Below are positions 1 to 8,392 of a stretch of DNA of 64,000 bases, piece after piece (position 1 is the stretch's first letter; every line of letters begins with the position of its first letter). Below the pieces are notes generated by a model. That model ran no database searches and was not told the origin of the DNA. It worked only from the letters and a program-made list of their open reading frames with translations. The translations under genes were made by a program, and so were the position numbers. The DNA is from Burkholderiales bacterium (GTDB lineage: Bacteria; Pseudomonadota; Gammaproteobacteria; Burkholderiales; Nitrosomonadaceae), in assembly GCA_024235755.1 (NCBI GenBank), contig JACKLV010000015.1, positions 24,820 through 88,819 of the forward strand. The letters run 5' to 3'.

Positions 1-161
1 ACGGCATCATTGACTAATCGTTCGATTTGATTCAGGTCGTTCTTAATGTTTATGAAATATTCGGCGACTTCTTCATTGTAAGGATTGGCAGAAACATCAA
101 GTACATGTCCGGTGTCGTCGTACTGATTTTGCATATGTTCCTCATAATTATCTTTTGGCAT
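1..161 (-). CDS. Hypothetical protein, N-terminal part only (runs off the window)
   Basis: An open frame starts with ATG at 161 and runs off the left edge, giving about 53 residues beginning MPKDNYEEHMQNQYDDTG. An AAGGA ribosome binding site lies 6-10 bases upstream of the ATG. The visible part is hydrophilic and acidic, with no signal peptide or membrane segment. It follows the EAL/HDOD gene on the same strand with a gap of about 47 bases, so it could be co-transcribed. I do not recognise the family, and the visible part is too short to assign a function. Confidence 0.6.
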   Translation of the reverse strand, partial: MPKDNYEEHMQNQYDDTGHVLDVSANPYNEEVAEYFINIKNDLNQIERLVNDA

Positions 162-208
162 TGGTTTTCCTTTTAGTTCGTGAGAAGCGTGAAATTTATT
201 GAAAGCCG

Positions 209-697
209 TTAGTTGGCGGCTTCACCGATTCTGTTTACCCAGCTTAAAGATTCCAGTTCTAGGCGGGTTAATTCTTCAAGACCTAAAAATCCGAGTTCTT
301 GCAACGAATTTTGAATTGTTTTCACTTCACCGGCTTCAGTGGCTTCTACTAATTTAAGTTCCTGACCTAAGCGTCCTTCATGAGTCAGCAATGCCTGACT
401 CATCTCCTCCGGTATGCCCAGTTTGTCGATAATTTGCTGCATTTCTATACCGAGCACGGCATCCAGCAGGGATAAAATGCCAACCATGAATGCTCTTTCA
501 TGATAATTTTTGTCATGAGGCCGTTCTGCTTTGGCTACAAGTTCCATCAGTTTGCCGCGTGCTGCAGCTGTTTTAAGCAAAGCATTGTCCATGCTTTCGC
601 TGTTTCCCGAGTTTTCTGTTGTATACAGCAGCAACTGAATCCAGCGTTGTAGCTGCTTTCTTCCCAGCAACATAATTGATTGTTTGATGGAATTCAC
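209..697 (-). CDS. HDOD domain: C-terminal piece of an interrupted EAL-HDOD signalling protein
   Basis: These 162 residues match the second half of YuxH-type EAL-HDOD proteins. The stretch NSIKQSIMLLGRKQLQRW is the typical HDOD segment that follows the 'VNS' motif. The reading frame is the same as in the EAL piece upstream (713-1453). The two are separated only by a TAA and five AAA codons inside a 17-base A tract, so the normal protein would be one polypeptide of about 415 residues. If this piece is translated alone it would start at GTG 697, directly after the A tract and without a Shine-Dalgarno sequence. HDOD domains in such proteins act as signalling or protein-interaction modules. It is either a pseudogene half, a reinitiated separate protein, or the product of a sequence error. 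Confidence 0.75.
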   Translation of the reverse strand: MNSIKQSIMLLGRKQLQRWIQLLLYTTENSGNSESMDNALLKTAAARGKLMELVAKAERPHDKNYHERAFMVGILSLLDAVLGIEMQQIIDKLGIPEEMSQALLTHEGRLGQELKLVEATEAGEVKTIQNSLQELGFLGLEELTRLELESLSWVNRIGEAAN

Positions 698-714
698 TTT
701 TTTTTTTTTTTTTT
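698..714 (-). repeat. 17-base poly-A tract (coding strand) at the break between the EAL and HDOD halves
   Basis: The plus strand has 17 consecutive T at 698-714. On the coding strand this reads GCT, TAA, five AAA codons, then GTG. The tract occupies exactly the six codons expected between 'NSVA' and 'VNSIKQ' in intact family members, so frame is kept and only the TAA stops translation. A change in tract length would not remove the stop, because the T of TAA lies outside the tract. Confidence 0.9.
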
Positions 715-1453
715 AAGCAACAGAATTCACCATACGCATCAGGTTATAGCTTAGCCCTGGTTGACGTTTGAATTCTCTGTCGATTTCTTCAATGTCGCTG
801 TCGCTCATAACCAGGGTGAGTAGTTGCAGTAGCGATAGCTTCGCCGGGTCAGCCCGTTTTCCTGAGATATTTTCGGGTTTAGCGTAAAAGTAACCCTGAA
901 ACATTTCGAAACCTATCCCCATACATTGATTTGCCAGTTCATGACTTTCAACTTTTTCTGCAAGCAGTAGAACCGGCCATGGCTTCATTTGGTTAACAAG
1001 GTTTGTGAGTGCTTCTTTTGACAATCCTGAAACATCAATTTTTACGATGTTGACGAGAGGCAGGATACGTCGCATGTTTTCATTGATTGCGGTCACGCCT
1101 GCAAGTGCAAATTGGTAACCCGATTTTTTTAATTCCGTGCAAAGTGTAATGAACTCCTCGTCGATTTCTTCTGAGCTGCTGATTTCCAAAACAACATGTT
1201 TATTTGGTAACAGACTGACCAGATCGCTTTTTATTAATTCTTTGTTGATATTGATAAATCCGCGCTGTTGCCCCAGGACATTCTGTATACCCAAGTTTCC
1301 ATAGGCATTTACAATCACATTCGCTGTGGCGGAAAGGCCGTTTTCAAAACCGGCTGATTCATCCTGATCATTTGCTCTGAAAAATAGCTCATATGCGACC
1401 AGGTCTTTGTTACGATCAAGTATGGGTTGTTTGGCAAGGTAAATATTTTCCAT
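713..1453 (-). CDS. EAL domain: N-terminal piece of an interrupted EAL-HDOD signalling protein
   Basis: This 246-residue frame begins MENIYLAKQPILDRNKDLVA, the usual start of YuxH-like EAL-HDOD proteins. The catalytic EAL signature is replaced by 'YELFFR', as is common in this subfamily, so c-di-GMP hydrolysis is unlikely and a binding or scaffold role is more probable. The frame ends ...LMRMVNSVA at a TAA exactly where the HDOD core helix should continue, and the rest follows in frame at 697. GGAGAA stands 4 bases upstream of the ATG. The domain call is secure. Whether the gene still works is unknown. Confidence 0.8.
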   Translation of the reverse strand: MENIYLAKQPILDRNKDLVAYELFFRANDQDESAGFENGLSATANVIVNAYGNLGIQNVLGQQRGFININKELIKSDLVSLLPNKHVVLEISSSEEIDEEFITLCTELKKSGYQFALAGVTAINENMRRILPLVNIVKIDVSGLSKEALTNLVNQMKPWPVLLLAEKVESHELANQCMGIGFEMFQGYFYAKPENISGKRADPAKLSLLQLLTLVMSDSDIEEIDREFKRQPGLSYNLMRMVNSVA

Positions 1454-1779
1454 TCAGTTCTCCGCAATAACAATCAGTTATGACTTTGCATTTTCTGGTA
1501 TTGATTATCGACGACGAACTTCGATTCTTAAATTTTTCTCTATGCCGGGTTGAATGTGTGTAATCAGATGATTGGAACTGTGAATCAATGTAGACCGTGA
1601 TTGATACGAATGCTTAGCGATTTAAAAGGTGTTTGCAAAAGTATGGGCGCGTGTAGCGTTGGTTTTGAAATATGAAAAAGATAGGAATACTTAAACCATA
1701 CATGGGCGTATGGCAATATTGCATGCAAGAGTAAATGCGTTTGAACGTCCGTTACGTATTGACGAATATGGGAAGGATG
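1454..1779. other. Intergenic stretch without a gene
   Basis: No convincing frame occurs here. The only structure noticed is a perfect 6-bp inverted repeat, CCATAC/GTATGG at 1696-1713 with a 6-base loop. On the minus strand it is followed by TTTAAG, so it could be a weak terminator for the Sel1-repeat gene. The promoter of the EAL-HDOD gene must lie in this gap, but no clear -35/-10 pair was found. Confidence 0.4.
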
Positions 1780-2775
1780 TTAAGGATGAAAAGCTGAAAG
1801 GTGCTGAAAAATTTTTTGATCAAGATCTTTTTTCCAGCTTTCCGGCATGATTTGCTTAACTTTTTTTAGCATTCTTGTTGTTTTATTCAGCTCATACGTA
1901 TTTTGAGACGCCTGTCCGGTTGTGGATAACCACAAATAGGCTTTCGCCAGGTTTTCAGCTGTTGGCATTTGTGTTTCTTCTGATACCGGTGCGTTGAAGT
2001 AGAGTTGCCCTGTTGGAAAGTAGGCAGGCAAGAATCCTTGGCTTGCTGCAGTTTCAAACCATTTAAGCGCCATAACAGGGTCATTGAGGTGATTCAAATA
2101 GACATTGCCAAGGTGGTAAAATGCTTCCAGTGAACCGTTTTCTGCCGCATGGTTAAGCCAGACAATGGCCTGATGAATATTACGGATCGTTTCATCACCC
2201 GATAAATAGAGCTGTCCCATTTTTAACTGGGCGGGAATCGAATTTGCCAAAGCGGCTTGCTGGCATTGTTCCAGTGCAAGTTGGGGATTTTTCTCAGTGC
2301 CTTTGCCTTGCATGATTAACTCGGCAATTGAACATAGTGAAATGTAATGACCGAGTTCAGCGGCTTTCCGATACCAGTGCAAGGCTGCAGTGTAATCAAC
2401 CGGCTGATGTGTGCCATGCTGCAGGCATTCGGCCAGAAAATGATTCGCTACCGGAATATTCCCTTTACTCCCTTTGACTGCTTTGCCGAACCAGTGGCAG
2501 GCAGCTTCCTGATCGGTTGTTATTCCCCAACCATTCTGATGGAAAAGTCCCAGCGTAAATTGCGCTAGTGCGCTGTTTTGATTTTGTGAGAGCGTTAGAA
2601 ATGCTTGGTAGGCTTTGTCGTATTTGCCCTCTGTTAACCATTGTTGAGCTTCTGACAGTTCTGTGTGTGTGTCCAGGGCGTGCTGTGCAAACAGTACGGG
2701 TGTCCAGAGTATTAGTCCCGTACATACAATGAGCAATGATTTGAAAAAAATGCTTTTTGGGGGAGCTGAAAGCAC
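1780..2775 (-). CDS. Exported Sel1-repeat (TPR-like) protein
   Basis: The 331-residue product has an N-terminal hydrophobic segment (about residues 10-30, cleavage plausible after LFAQ). It is followed by serial Sel1-like repeats such as 'AQFTLGLFHQNGWGIT' and 'ALHWYRKAAELGH', each about 36 residues with the A-x-x-x-L-G pattern. Sel1 repeats form alpha-solenoids that hold other proteins together, and the signal peptide suggests the periplasm. The chosen GTG start at 2775 has no obvious ribosome binding site. An internal start just before the hydrophobic segment is possible. The specific partner is unknown. Confidence 0.8.
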   Translation of the reverse strand: MLSAPPKSIFFKSLLIVCTGLILWTPVLFAQHALDTHTELSEAQQWLTEGKYDKAYQAFLTLSQNQNSALAQFTLGLFHQNGWGITTDQEAACHWFGKAVKGSKGNIPVANHFLAECLQHGTHQPVDYTAALHWYRKAAELGHYISLCSIAELIMQGKGTEKNPQLALEQCQQAALANSIPAQLKMGQLYLSGDETIRNIHQAIVWLNHAAENGSLEAFYHLGNVYLNHLNDPVMALKWFETAASQGFLPAYFPTGQLYFNAPVSEETQMPTAENLAKAYLWLSTTGQASQNTYELNKTTRMLKKVKQIMPESWKKDLDQKIFQHLSAFHP

Positions 2776-2805
2776 TGTATGGTAGTTGCGATTAACTGTT
2801 GAAGA

Positions 2806-2834
2806 TAAAAGCTGCCGGTGTTCAGAACCGGCAG
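2806..2834 (-). terminator. Rho-independent terminator of the tail-collar gene
   Basis: On the minus strand, CTGCCGGT and ACCGGCAG form an 8-bp stem with a 7-base loop, followed by CTTTTAT. It lies 25 bases after the stop of the collar-domain gene at 2859. Confidence 0.7.
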
Positions 2835-2858
2835 TCAGATTTTAGGAAGCGCCGCTAT

Positions 2859-3482
2859 TTAATTGCGCGAAGGATAAATGCCTTGCAATGCAATAATCCA
2901 GTTCATTGCGATGTAAGGTGGTCTGTTTTCATGACTTTCTCCACCGCCAAAAGAATTGATTGTGACAGCTCCCGGATTCATGGAGACATCGGGCGCAGCA
3001 TTTGAGTAAAAATTCTGGCGGCTGTCTGTTGCCCAGACATTATTACCGGGAGAACCGGTACTCACGTTTCCACTTTGGGCGTGAACAGTTGCTGTAGGCG
3101 TAATAACCGGGAGTTGCGGCTGGGTTAATGTGACAGTTTCAGCGCCACCTCTTGCTCCAAGCGCATAGTTAGACAGTCCCGTTCCGTGTCCGGCGCCGAT
3201 GATTGCGCGTCCCTTTGTATCCGGCAGGGCAAATGTGGTGCGCCCGTCGCCCCCGTAAGTTGTTCCCAATATTGAAAAAAGCGCTTGGTTTTCGGAAATG
3301 GATAGTAACTGGCCATTTGCTAAAGCCCATCCGCGTGGCGCAAAATTTCCAGCAAAAACACACATACTTCCAAGCATAGGGTCGCTGCTGCAGGCTTGTG
3401 CTTTGTTGCTGACCAACAAGCTAAAAATTAGTGAAAAAGAAATTGCAAACAATAAAGCGAAACGACGGATAAGACAGATCAT
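2859..3482 (-). CDS. Exported phage tail-collar domain protein (microcystin-dependent-protein-like)
   Basis: The start is taken at ATG 3482, preceded by AAAGGAG 6 bases upstream. A longer frame upstream has no such site. The 207-residue product begins with a signal peptide (MICLIRRFALLFAISFSL..., cleavage near QAC). It continues with the tail-collar signature: GSMCVFAGNFAPRGWALANG, then ILGTTYGGDGRTTFALPD, and ends in a glycine-rich region with 'RPPYIAMNWIIALQG'. These domains form trimeric tips in phage fibres, but free-standing exported versions without phage genes are common in proteobacteria and their role is unclear. There are no phage neighbours, and a terminator follows. Confidence 0.85.
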   Translation of the reverse strand: MICLIRRFALLFAISFSLIFSLLVSNKAQACSSDPMLGSMCVFAGNFAPRGWALANGQLLSISENQALFSILGTTYGGDGRTTFALPDTKGRAIIGAGHGTGLSNYALGARGGAETVTLTQPQLPVITPTATVHAQSGNVSTGSPGNNVWATDSRQNFYSNAAPDVSMNPGAVTINSFGGGESHENRPPYIAMNWIIALQGIYPSRN

Positions 3483-3535
3483 GAAAAACTCCTTTCTAGT
3501 TATACACAAAAAAAAGCGTTCAATTTCATTGGCAG

Positions 3536-3566
3536 CAAAAAGCCGACAGTGATTGTCACTGACGGC
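3536..3566 (-). terminator. Rho-independent terminator of the PEP-CTERM gene
   Basis: On the minus strand, GCCGTCAGTGA and TCACTGTCGGC pair over 11 bp with one mismatch and a CAA loop, followed by TTTTTGC. It starts 19 bases after the stop codon of the PEP-CTERM gene. Confidence 0.7.
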
Positions 3567-3584
3567 AGATACTCCTGACAATGA

Positions 3585-4520
3585 TTAATTTTTGATTCTG
3601 CGTCTAAACATGAAGCCTACTAAACCTATACTGATCAAAAACAGTATAGCAGGTTCTGAAATTGGTGTAGGCGGGGTGGTATTATTTGTTGCATCGAATG
3701 AAATGAGCGCATCCAGTGAAGCGGAGTAACTGGAACCGGCCGCAAAAGCACCTCCCTCGATCAAGTGAAAAATATGGAAATCAAGAATGTCGCCGGGGTT
3801 AAGTGTGACGACGTGCTGAAAAATGCCGGCATCATCAAGCGGGCCGCCGAAGTCTCCCGTGCGGTTGCCACTGTTGAACCGGTTGCCTACAACCGTATCG
3901 GATTCGATATCCGAAAAAAATAATTCGTTGCTAGCTATAGAAGGGCCGTCGTAAAGGATGATTTCCGATGCAGCAAAAGCGTCTGCACCACTAGAATTTA
4001 CGTGGTTATCGAAATCCAGCGTGATGGTAACCTGTATGCTATCCGTTGCTGACAGGTTTTCCAGGCCGAAGAAAAGATCATAGAAATTTTCTGGTGTTTC
4101 GGCATTAGAACCGGCATAGTTTCCACTGACGTTTGAGTGGATTTCCCAACCGTCACCAATGTCTGTGAGCATGCCTTCAAGGGGGTTGACACCTGACGAT
4201 ATAGTGATGTTGTCAACCGAGGTTGTTGTGGATGTTCCGCCAATTGTCTGCACCATGCTGCCGGTATGAGTTGCGTTGCCGATGGCTGCATCTGAATTGG
4301 CCTCATCAAAGCTGAGTCCATTGGCGAAAGCGTTGGTATCGAGTGCATTGGTGCGGGTTGTAATTTTCAGGTCCGGTGGTAATAGTGCCGCAGTTGCGAC
4401 GTTGGCACTGTACGCAAGCACCAGCAAACAGGCGACGAATATTTGAACTAGGCGCAGCACAGAAGGAAATAGACCGAATCTTGGCTGATTAAAGATAAGG
4501 GGACTTAACTGATTGGACAT
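3585..4520 (-). CDS. PEP-CTERM sorting domain protein, secreted
   Basis: The 311-residue product has a long signal segment (residues about 20-45, ending ANVATAA). It ends with a PEP-CTERM-type tail: 'SEPAILFLISIGLVGFMF' followed by RRRIKN. Proteins with this tail are cut and anchored by the exosortase/EPS system of biofilm-forming gram-negative bacteria. The body is rich in Asn, Ser, Thr and Gly, with beta-strand-like sequence. GGGAGA lies 6 bases before the ATG. A perfect hairpin precedes the gene (4554-4585). The function beyond an extracellular or envelope role is unknown. The usual 'PEP' triad reads 'SEP' here, an accepted variant. Confidence 0.85.
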   Translation of the reverse strand: MSNQLSPLIFNQPRFGLFPSVLRLVQIFVACLLVLAYSANVATAALLPPDLKITTRTNALDTNAFANGLSFDEANSDAAIGNATHTGSMVQTIGGTSTTTSVDNITISSGVNPLEGMLTDIGDGWEIHSNVSGNYAGSNAETPENFYDLFFGLENLSATDSIQVTITLDFDNHVNSSGADAFAASEIILYDGPSIASNELFFSDIESDTVVGNRFNSGNRTGDFGGPLDDAGIFQHVVTLNPGDILDFHIFHLIEGGAFAAGSSYSASLDALISFDATNNTTPPTPISEPAILFLISIGLVGFMFRRRIKN

Positions 4521-4547
4521 GACTGATCTCCCTTTTTCAATATTTTG

Positions 4548-4585
4548 AAAAACGTTTGCTCAACATGAGGTTATGTTGAGCAAAC
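4548..4585 (-). terminator. Perfect 13-bp hairpin followed by T run, in the leader of the PEP-CTERM gene
   Basis: GTTTGCTCAACAT at 4554-4566 and its exact complement at 4573-4585 are separated by 6 bases. On the minus strand the hairpin is followed by GTTTTTC, as in an intrinsic terminator. It lies 220 bases after the stop at 4805 and 34 bases before the PEP-CTERM start. It may end the upstream transcript or attenuate the PEP-CTERM gene. Confidence 0.6.
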
Positions 4586-4804
4586 TATACGGTCCGATTA
4601 TAGAGACTCGATGAATGCTGTGCAAATTTCTTTGATAAAAAGCAGAAACTAAATAGGTGTATTTATGAAGTTTTCGTAAAAACGCAATCTTAAGGTTTTG
4701 CTCTTGTTATGATTGGAACACGAATGTCAGGCGGAAAATGGGGTATTTGACATGGAATGGTAAATAATGTGTATGAATGAAAACCGGCCGCCAATATAAT
4801 TGTA

Positions 4805-7237
4805 TTACTGGTGTTGTGCCGGAAAACTTGCCCAGGCCAAGCTATATAACAGTAGCGCAAATGCGATTACTGCATTGAAACCAAAAGAAATAGCGAGTAA
4901 TGTGGCCAGAACAGCGCTAACAACCGAGGCGCAGCCATTGATTCCCCAGGCCCAAGGAATCATATCTCGGGCTAAGACACCGAGTTTTGCCAGTGCTAAG
5001 GGAAAAGGCATTCCCATACAAAAGGCCAATGGCGCAATCAGAGCGATAGTCAGAAAAATTTTGTATGACATGGTTGCAGCCAGATTTGCTGTAAAAATTG
5101 ACTGTAAAAACAGCATATACAAAAGACCGAGTACGACAATGCCAGCCACTGAGAGGGTAATCGCGCGGTGATGAAGCTTTGATTGAGCGAATCGCTGTGA
5201 AAATCCGCTGCCCAAACCGGCAAAAACCAAAAAGGCTGTCAGTACCAATGCTACTGCGTAAAGCGGATGATGAAGAAACAAAATGAATTTTTGTATAAAT
5301 GCGATTTCAATGAATAAAAATGCCAGCCCGATGGCTGAAAAATATATGGCTATCTGTTTTTTGCTAACGGTAGCAGTGACTAGAGGTGCGGAGACAGTCG
5401 TTTTGGCTGCAAAAAACAGCGGTAGCAGTATCAAAACAACGCTGGCGACAAGTGCTTGAATAAGTGTGGCGACGAGTATCAAATATCCGCCTTCGAGCAA
5501 TGGCAGGCCGCCGCTGTTACGCAGTGAGATAATTTCAGGTAATACAGACCATTTAAAAAAGTGGAAAAAGTATGGGCGATTATCGGTTGCCGGTTCCAGT
5601 GCAAATTTGTAGCGCTCAAAAAAATCGTTGCGCTCATTGCCTAAAATCGCTTTTGCTGCTTGAAAAAAATAAGATTCCGCTAATTGATTGAACCGATTGG
5701 TTTCGTCGAGCGTAACATCCGGATGCCAGTCAAGATCAAAAGAACGCGCATCACAAAATACTTTAAGCGCTTCAATTTCATCCGCTGTGAACGGACTTTT
5801 TTTGATCAATAATGTACCGGTTTGCCAACTGCGTAAAAACATTAATTGCTGGCCGGGATTGTCAGTCCCGGTGTTTTTTAAAGCATCAACGGCAGTGGCA
5901 AACAGTTTAAGATTGTCTCGAGGTGGCAACTTAATCCAGCGGGTAATGGCCAGATAACCGTCGGGCCGCAGTTTTTCTAACATATCCTGCAGTGCTTCGA
6001 CAGTGTAAAGATAACTTTCGTTTAATGCGTATAACCCTCCTGAAGAAGCTGCAAACGAATCTAATAATGCGATTTCAATCAGATCATAGTGCTTTCCTGT
6101 TTCGCTGATAAATCCACGGGCCTCGCCTTGATAAAGCTGTATTGTGTCGGTATTTAGCAAGTGACCAGTAAAATCGGCATAGTCTTCACGTAACAATTTG
6201 ATAAGCTGAGGATTCAATTCCACAGCATCTATTTGCTGTGCCTCATGATATTTTGCTTGCAAAATGCTGCTGCCTCCGCCAGCACCCAGCACCAGGACTC
6301 GTTCAGGCCGGGAGAGATGATAGGGTGCAGCGGATGTGATCTGGTCTAGATAAGCATAATCGGCTGGTTTTCCAGTTCCGCGAGTGATAGCGGTCATGCC
6401 GCCGCCATCGGTAAAAACGCCGATTTGTTCGGGTGGTTCGTTATTGGCGTTTAGGCTGAGTCCTGGTGCATGACGCAACGGTATGGTGTGACTTTGCACG
6501 ATTGAAAGCTGGCCCAATGGACTGGAATGTTCACTGATGATTTCCGTTCCCTGAATGCGCAGCATTTGAACCAGTTCTTTATAGGGTGACAGGCGCAGTT
6601 CGCTGTTATGCTGCAAGGCAGACATTGCGATGCCGATTAACAGCAGTAACATGTATATTTTATTTCGTTGCTGCAGTTTTAGTTCCCATGCAGCCAAGGC
6701 CAGTGCCGCCAATCCGGTGCAGCCAACAATGAACAATGCTTGCAATGGCATGGCAACAAACAGTAACAATATAATTCCCAGGCTGCCAACACCGGCACCC
6801 AGTAAATCAAAGGCATAAAGACGTGCCACATGCTGATGGAAATAAGTTAATGCCAGTGCGATAGCATTGGCGGCAAAGAAGAAAGGGAGGGATAAAAGCA
6901 GATAAATACCCAGCAGTCGCAGCGGTTGCTGATCGTCCCAAAGAATTTCGTCAGGATTGAACGGTATCGACTGCGCCAGCAAAAAACAGCTGATGCTGCT
7001 AACGGAAAACAGTACGATATTAGCGAGAAAAACAAAAGAGAAACGTTTGCTGAAACTATCCTGAAAAATTGATATAAATGTGCCACTTGCACCGAATCCC
7101 AACAATGCGAGGCTGATGATCATATAGGCAAAATGATGCCATTGAATGATTGAGAACAGTCGCATCAGCAAAATCTCGTATGCAAGAATGGCTGATGACA
7201 GCAGAGCAATTGTAAAAAACGGTGGCCGGAATTTCAT
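4805..7237 (-). CDS. Multi-pass membrane protein with a spermidine-synthase-like methyltransferase-fold domain
   Basis: The 810-residue protein has three parts. The N-terminal region (about 1-215) has many membrane helices, starting FFTIALLSSAILAYEILLMR. The soluble middle has a Rossmann motif VLVLGAGGGSSILQA followed by DAVELNPQ, as in spermidine/spermine synthases. The C-terminal region (about 590-810) has further membrane helices. Such fusions are widespread in bacteria and mostly uncharacterised. Aminopropyl transfer has not been shown for them, so polyamine synthesis should not be assumed. It begins 8 bases after the stop of the exported pcm gene, so the two form an operon of two SAM-binding-fold proteins. 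Confidence 0.8.
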   Translation of the reverse strand: MKFRPPFFTIALLSSAILAYEILLMRLFSIIQWHHFAYMIISLALLGFGASGTFISIFQDSFSKRFSFVFLANIVLFSVSSISCFLLAQSIPFNPDEILWDDQQPLRLLGIYLLLSLPFFFAANAIALALTYFHQHVARLYAFDLLGAGVGSLGIILLLFVAMPLQALFIVGCTGLAALALAAWELKLQQRNKIYMLLLLIGIAMSALQHNSELRLSPYKELVQMLRIQGTEIISEHSSPLGQLSIVQSHTIPLRHAPGLSLNANNEPPEQIGVFTDGGGMTAITRGTGKPADYAYLDQITSAAPYHLSRPERVLVLGAGGGSSILQAKYHEAQQIDAVELNPQLIKLLREDYADFTGHLLNTDTIQLYQGEARGFISETGKHYDLIEIALLDSFAASSGGLYALNESYLYTVEALQDMLEKLRPDGYLAITRWIKLPPRDNLKLFATAVDALKNTGTDNPGQQLMFLRSWQTGTLLIKKSPFTADEIEALKVFCDARSFDLDWHPDVTLDETNRFNQLAESYFFQAAKAILGNERNDFFERYKFALEPATDNRPYFFHFFKWSVLPEIISLRNSGGLPLLEGGYLILVATLIQALVASVVLILLPLFFAAKTTVSAPLVTATVSKKQIAIYFSAIGLAFLFIEIAFIQKFILFLHHPLYAVALVLTAFLVFAGLGSGFSQRFAQSKLHHRAITLSVAGIVVLGLLYMLFLQSIFTANLAATMSYKIFLTIALIAPLAFCMGMPFPLALAKLGVLARDMIPWAWGINGCASVVSAVLATLLAISFGFNAVIAFALLLYSLAWASFPAQHQ

Positions 7238-7245
7238 AAAATGAT

Positions 7246-7995
7246 TTAGTGCTTTCCTGTGAGCGGTACAAAGGCAACGGGCAATAACTGCTGAGTACTG
7301 ATTTTGCCTTCTTCTGATTTTTCTACTAGCAACAACTCCTGCACCATAAACCGTGAACCCACAGGTATCAACATACGGCCGCCGGGTTTAAGCTGCTTGA
7401 TCAGCGGAGGCGGGATATGGCTGGCGGCGGCCGTAACGATAATCGCATCGAAAGGGGCATGTTCTTTCCATCCGTAATAACCATCGCCGATTTTAAGCAC
7501 AATATTGTCGTAACCGAGCCGTTGCAGACGCGCTTCGGCTTCTTTTCCCAATGGCTCAATAATTTCAATGCTGTAAGCTTTGTCCACCAATTCAGCAAGC
7601 ACCGCAATTTGGTATCCTGAACCGGTGCCGATTTCTAGTACTTTGTCATTTTTACCAACATGCAGTAAATTGGTCATAACCGCTACGATGTAGGGTTGTG
7701 AAATCGTTTGTCCATAGCCAATTGGCAATGGCCGGTTGTCATAAGCGCTCTGTTGTAATTTTTTGGGAACAAATTCATGGCGGGGCACAGTATTCAGCGC
7801 GTTAATGACATTCTCATCTAGGTCTTTTTGGGCTAGATTGCCATACCCAATTCGAACATCCGCTTCTATGGTCTTAATCATCTGTGTTCTTTTAGCCGCA
7901 TAGAAGTCCTCTGCGTGGATTTTGGGTGAGGCAATAACTGCAAAAAGAAACGCCATCCATAATATAAATAGCTGTCTGGAAATAAACTGATTCAT
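7246..7995 (-). CDS. pcm: Protein-L-isoaspartate O-methyltransferase with signal peptide
   Basis: The 249-residue product carries the Pcm core. It has 'VPRHEFVP', 'YGQTISQPYIVAVMT', the SAM-binding LEIGTGSGYQIAVLAEL, 'DAIIVTAAASHIP' and 'LKPGGRMLIPVG'. The enzyme methylates isoaspartyl residues in aged proteins using SAM. An N-terminal hydrophobic segment ending in SPKIHAED looks like a cleavable signal peptide, so this copy is probably exported or membrane-tethered, which is unusual because SAM is cytoplasmic. It sits 8 bases upstream of the membrane spermidine-synthase-like gene, which suggests a shared transcript. Confidence 0.9.
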   Translation of the reverse strand: MNQFISRQLFILWMAFLFAVIASPKIHAEDFYAAKRTQMIKTIEADVRIGYGNLAQKDLDENVINALNTVPRHEFVPKKLQQSAYDNRPLPIGYGQTISQPYIVAVMTNLLHVGKNDKVLEIGTGSGYQIAVLAELVDKAYSIEIIEPLGKEAEARLQRLGYDNIVLKIGDGYYGWKEHAPFDAIIVTAAASHIPPPLIKQLKPGGRMLIPVGSRFMVQELLLVEKSEEGKISTQQLLPVAFVPLTGKH

Positions 7996-8392
7996 AAAAC
8001 CCTCTTTAATGGTTTAATAGTTTGTTATATGGGGTTGTTTGAGTTTTATGCAATTGTGTACATAAAACTACTGGCGTGTAGTTATTCGATGTTCAGTAAA
8101 ATAAAGGCAGTTGCGATAGGATTGGAAATATTAAAGCGGAGAAAAGTTATCGAGATACTTTGGGTGCAATTTGACAGGAAATAGGTATAAAACTATTGTA
8201 ACCAGCGTGCTGCTGTAAATTTTTAGTATTTAGCGCCTTATTGAAAACCGTGTTAAGCGCTGATAATTTGCGTTAGCATGATGATAATGTGAAAATCGCT
8301 GCATAAATGGGTTGGTCGGTTTGGTTAAACCAATAGACTAGGTTTGTTCGTTCAAGTCGAAAAATGACATATGTTTGGAACATAAAACGACT
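7996..8392. other. Divergent promoter region between pcm and the small exported protein gene
   Basis: No gene was seen in these 397 bases. They must hold the promoters of both flanking genes. A good plus-strand sigma-70-like candidate is listed separately at 8171-8199. Apart from that only AT-rich sequence is present. Confidence 0.5.
8171..8199 (+). promoter_or_regulatory. Candidate sigma-70 promoter for the gene at 8393
   Basis: TTGACA at 8171-8176 (perfect -35) is followed after 17 bases by TATTGT at 8194-8199 (4 of 6 matches to the -10). This would give a leader of about 190 bases before the ATG at 8393. No start-site data are available. Confidence 0.5.
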
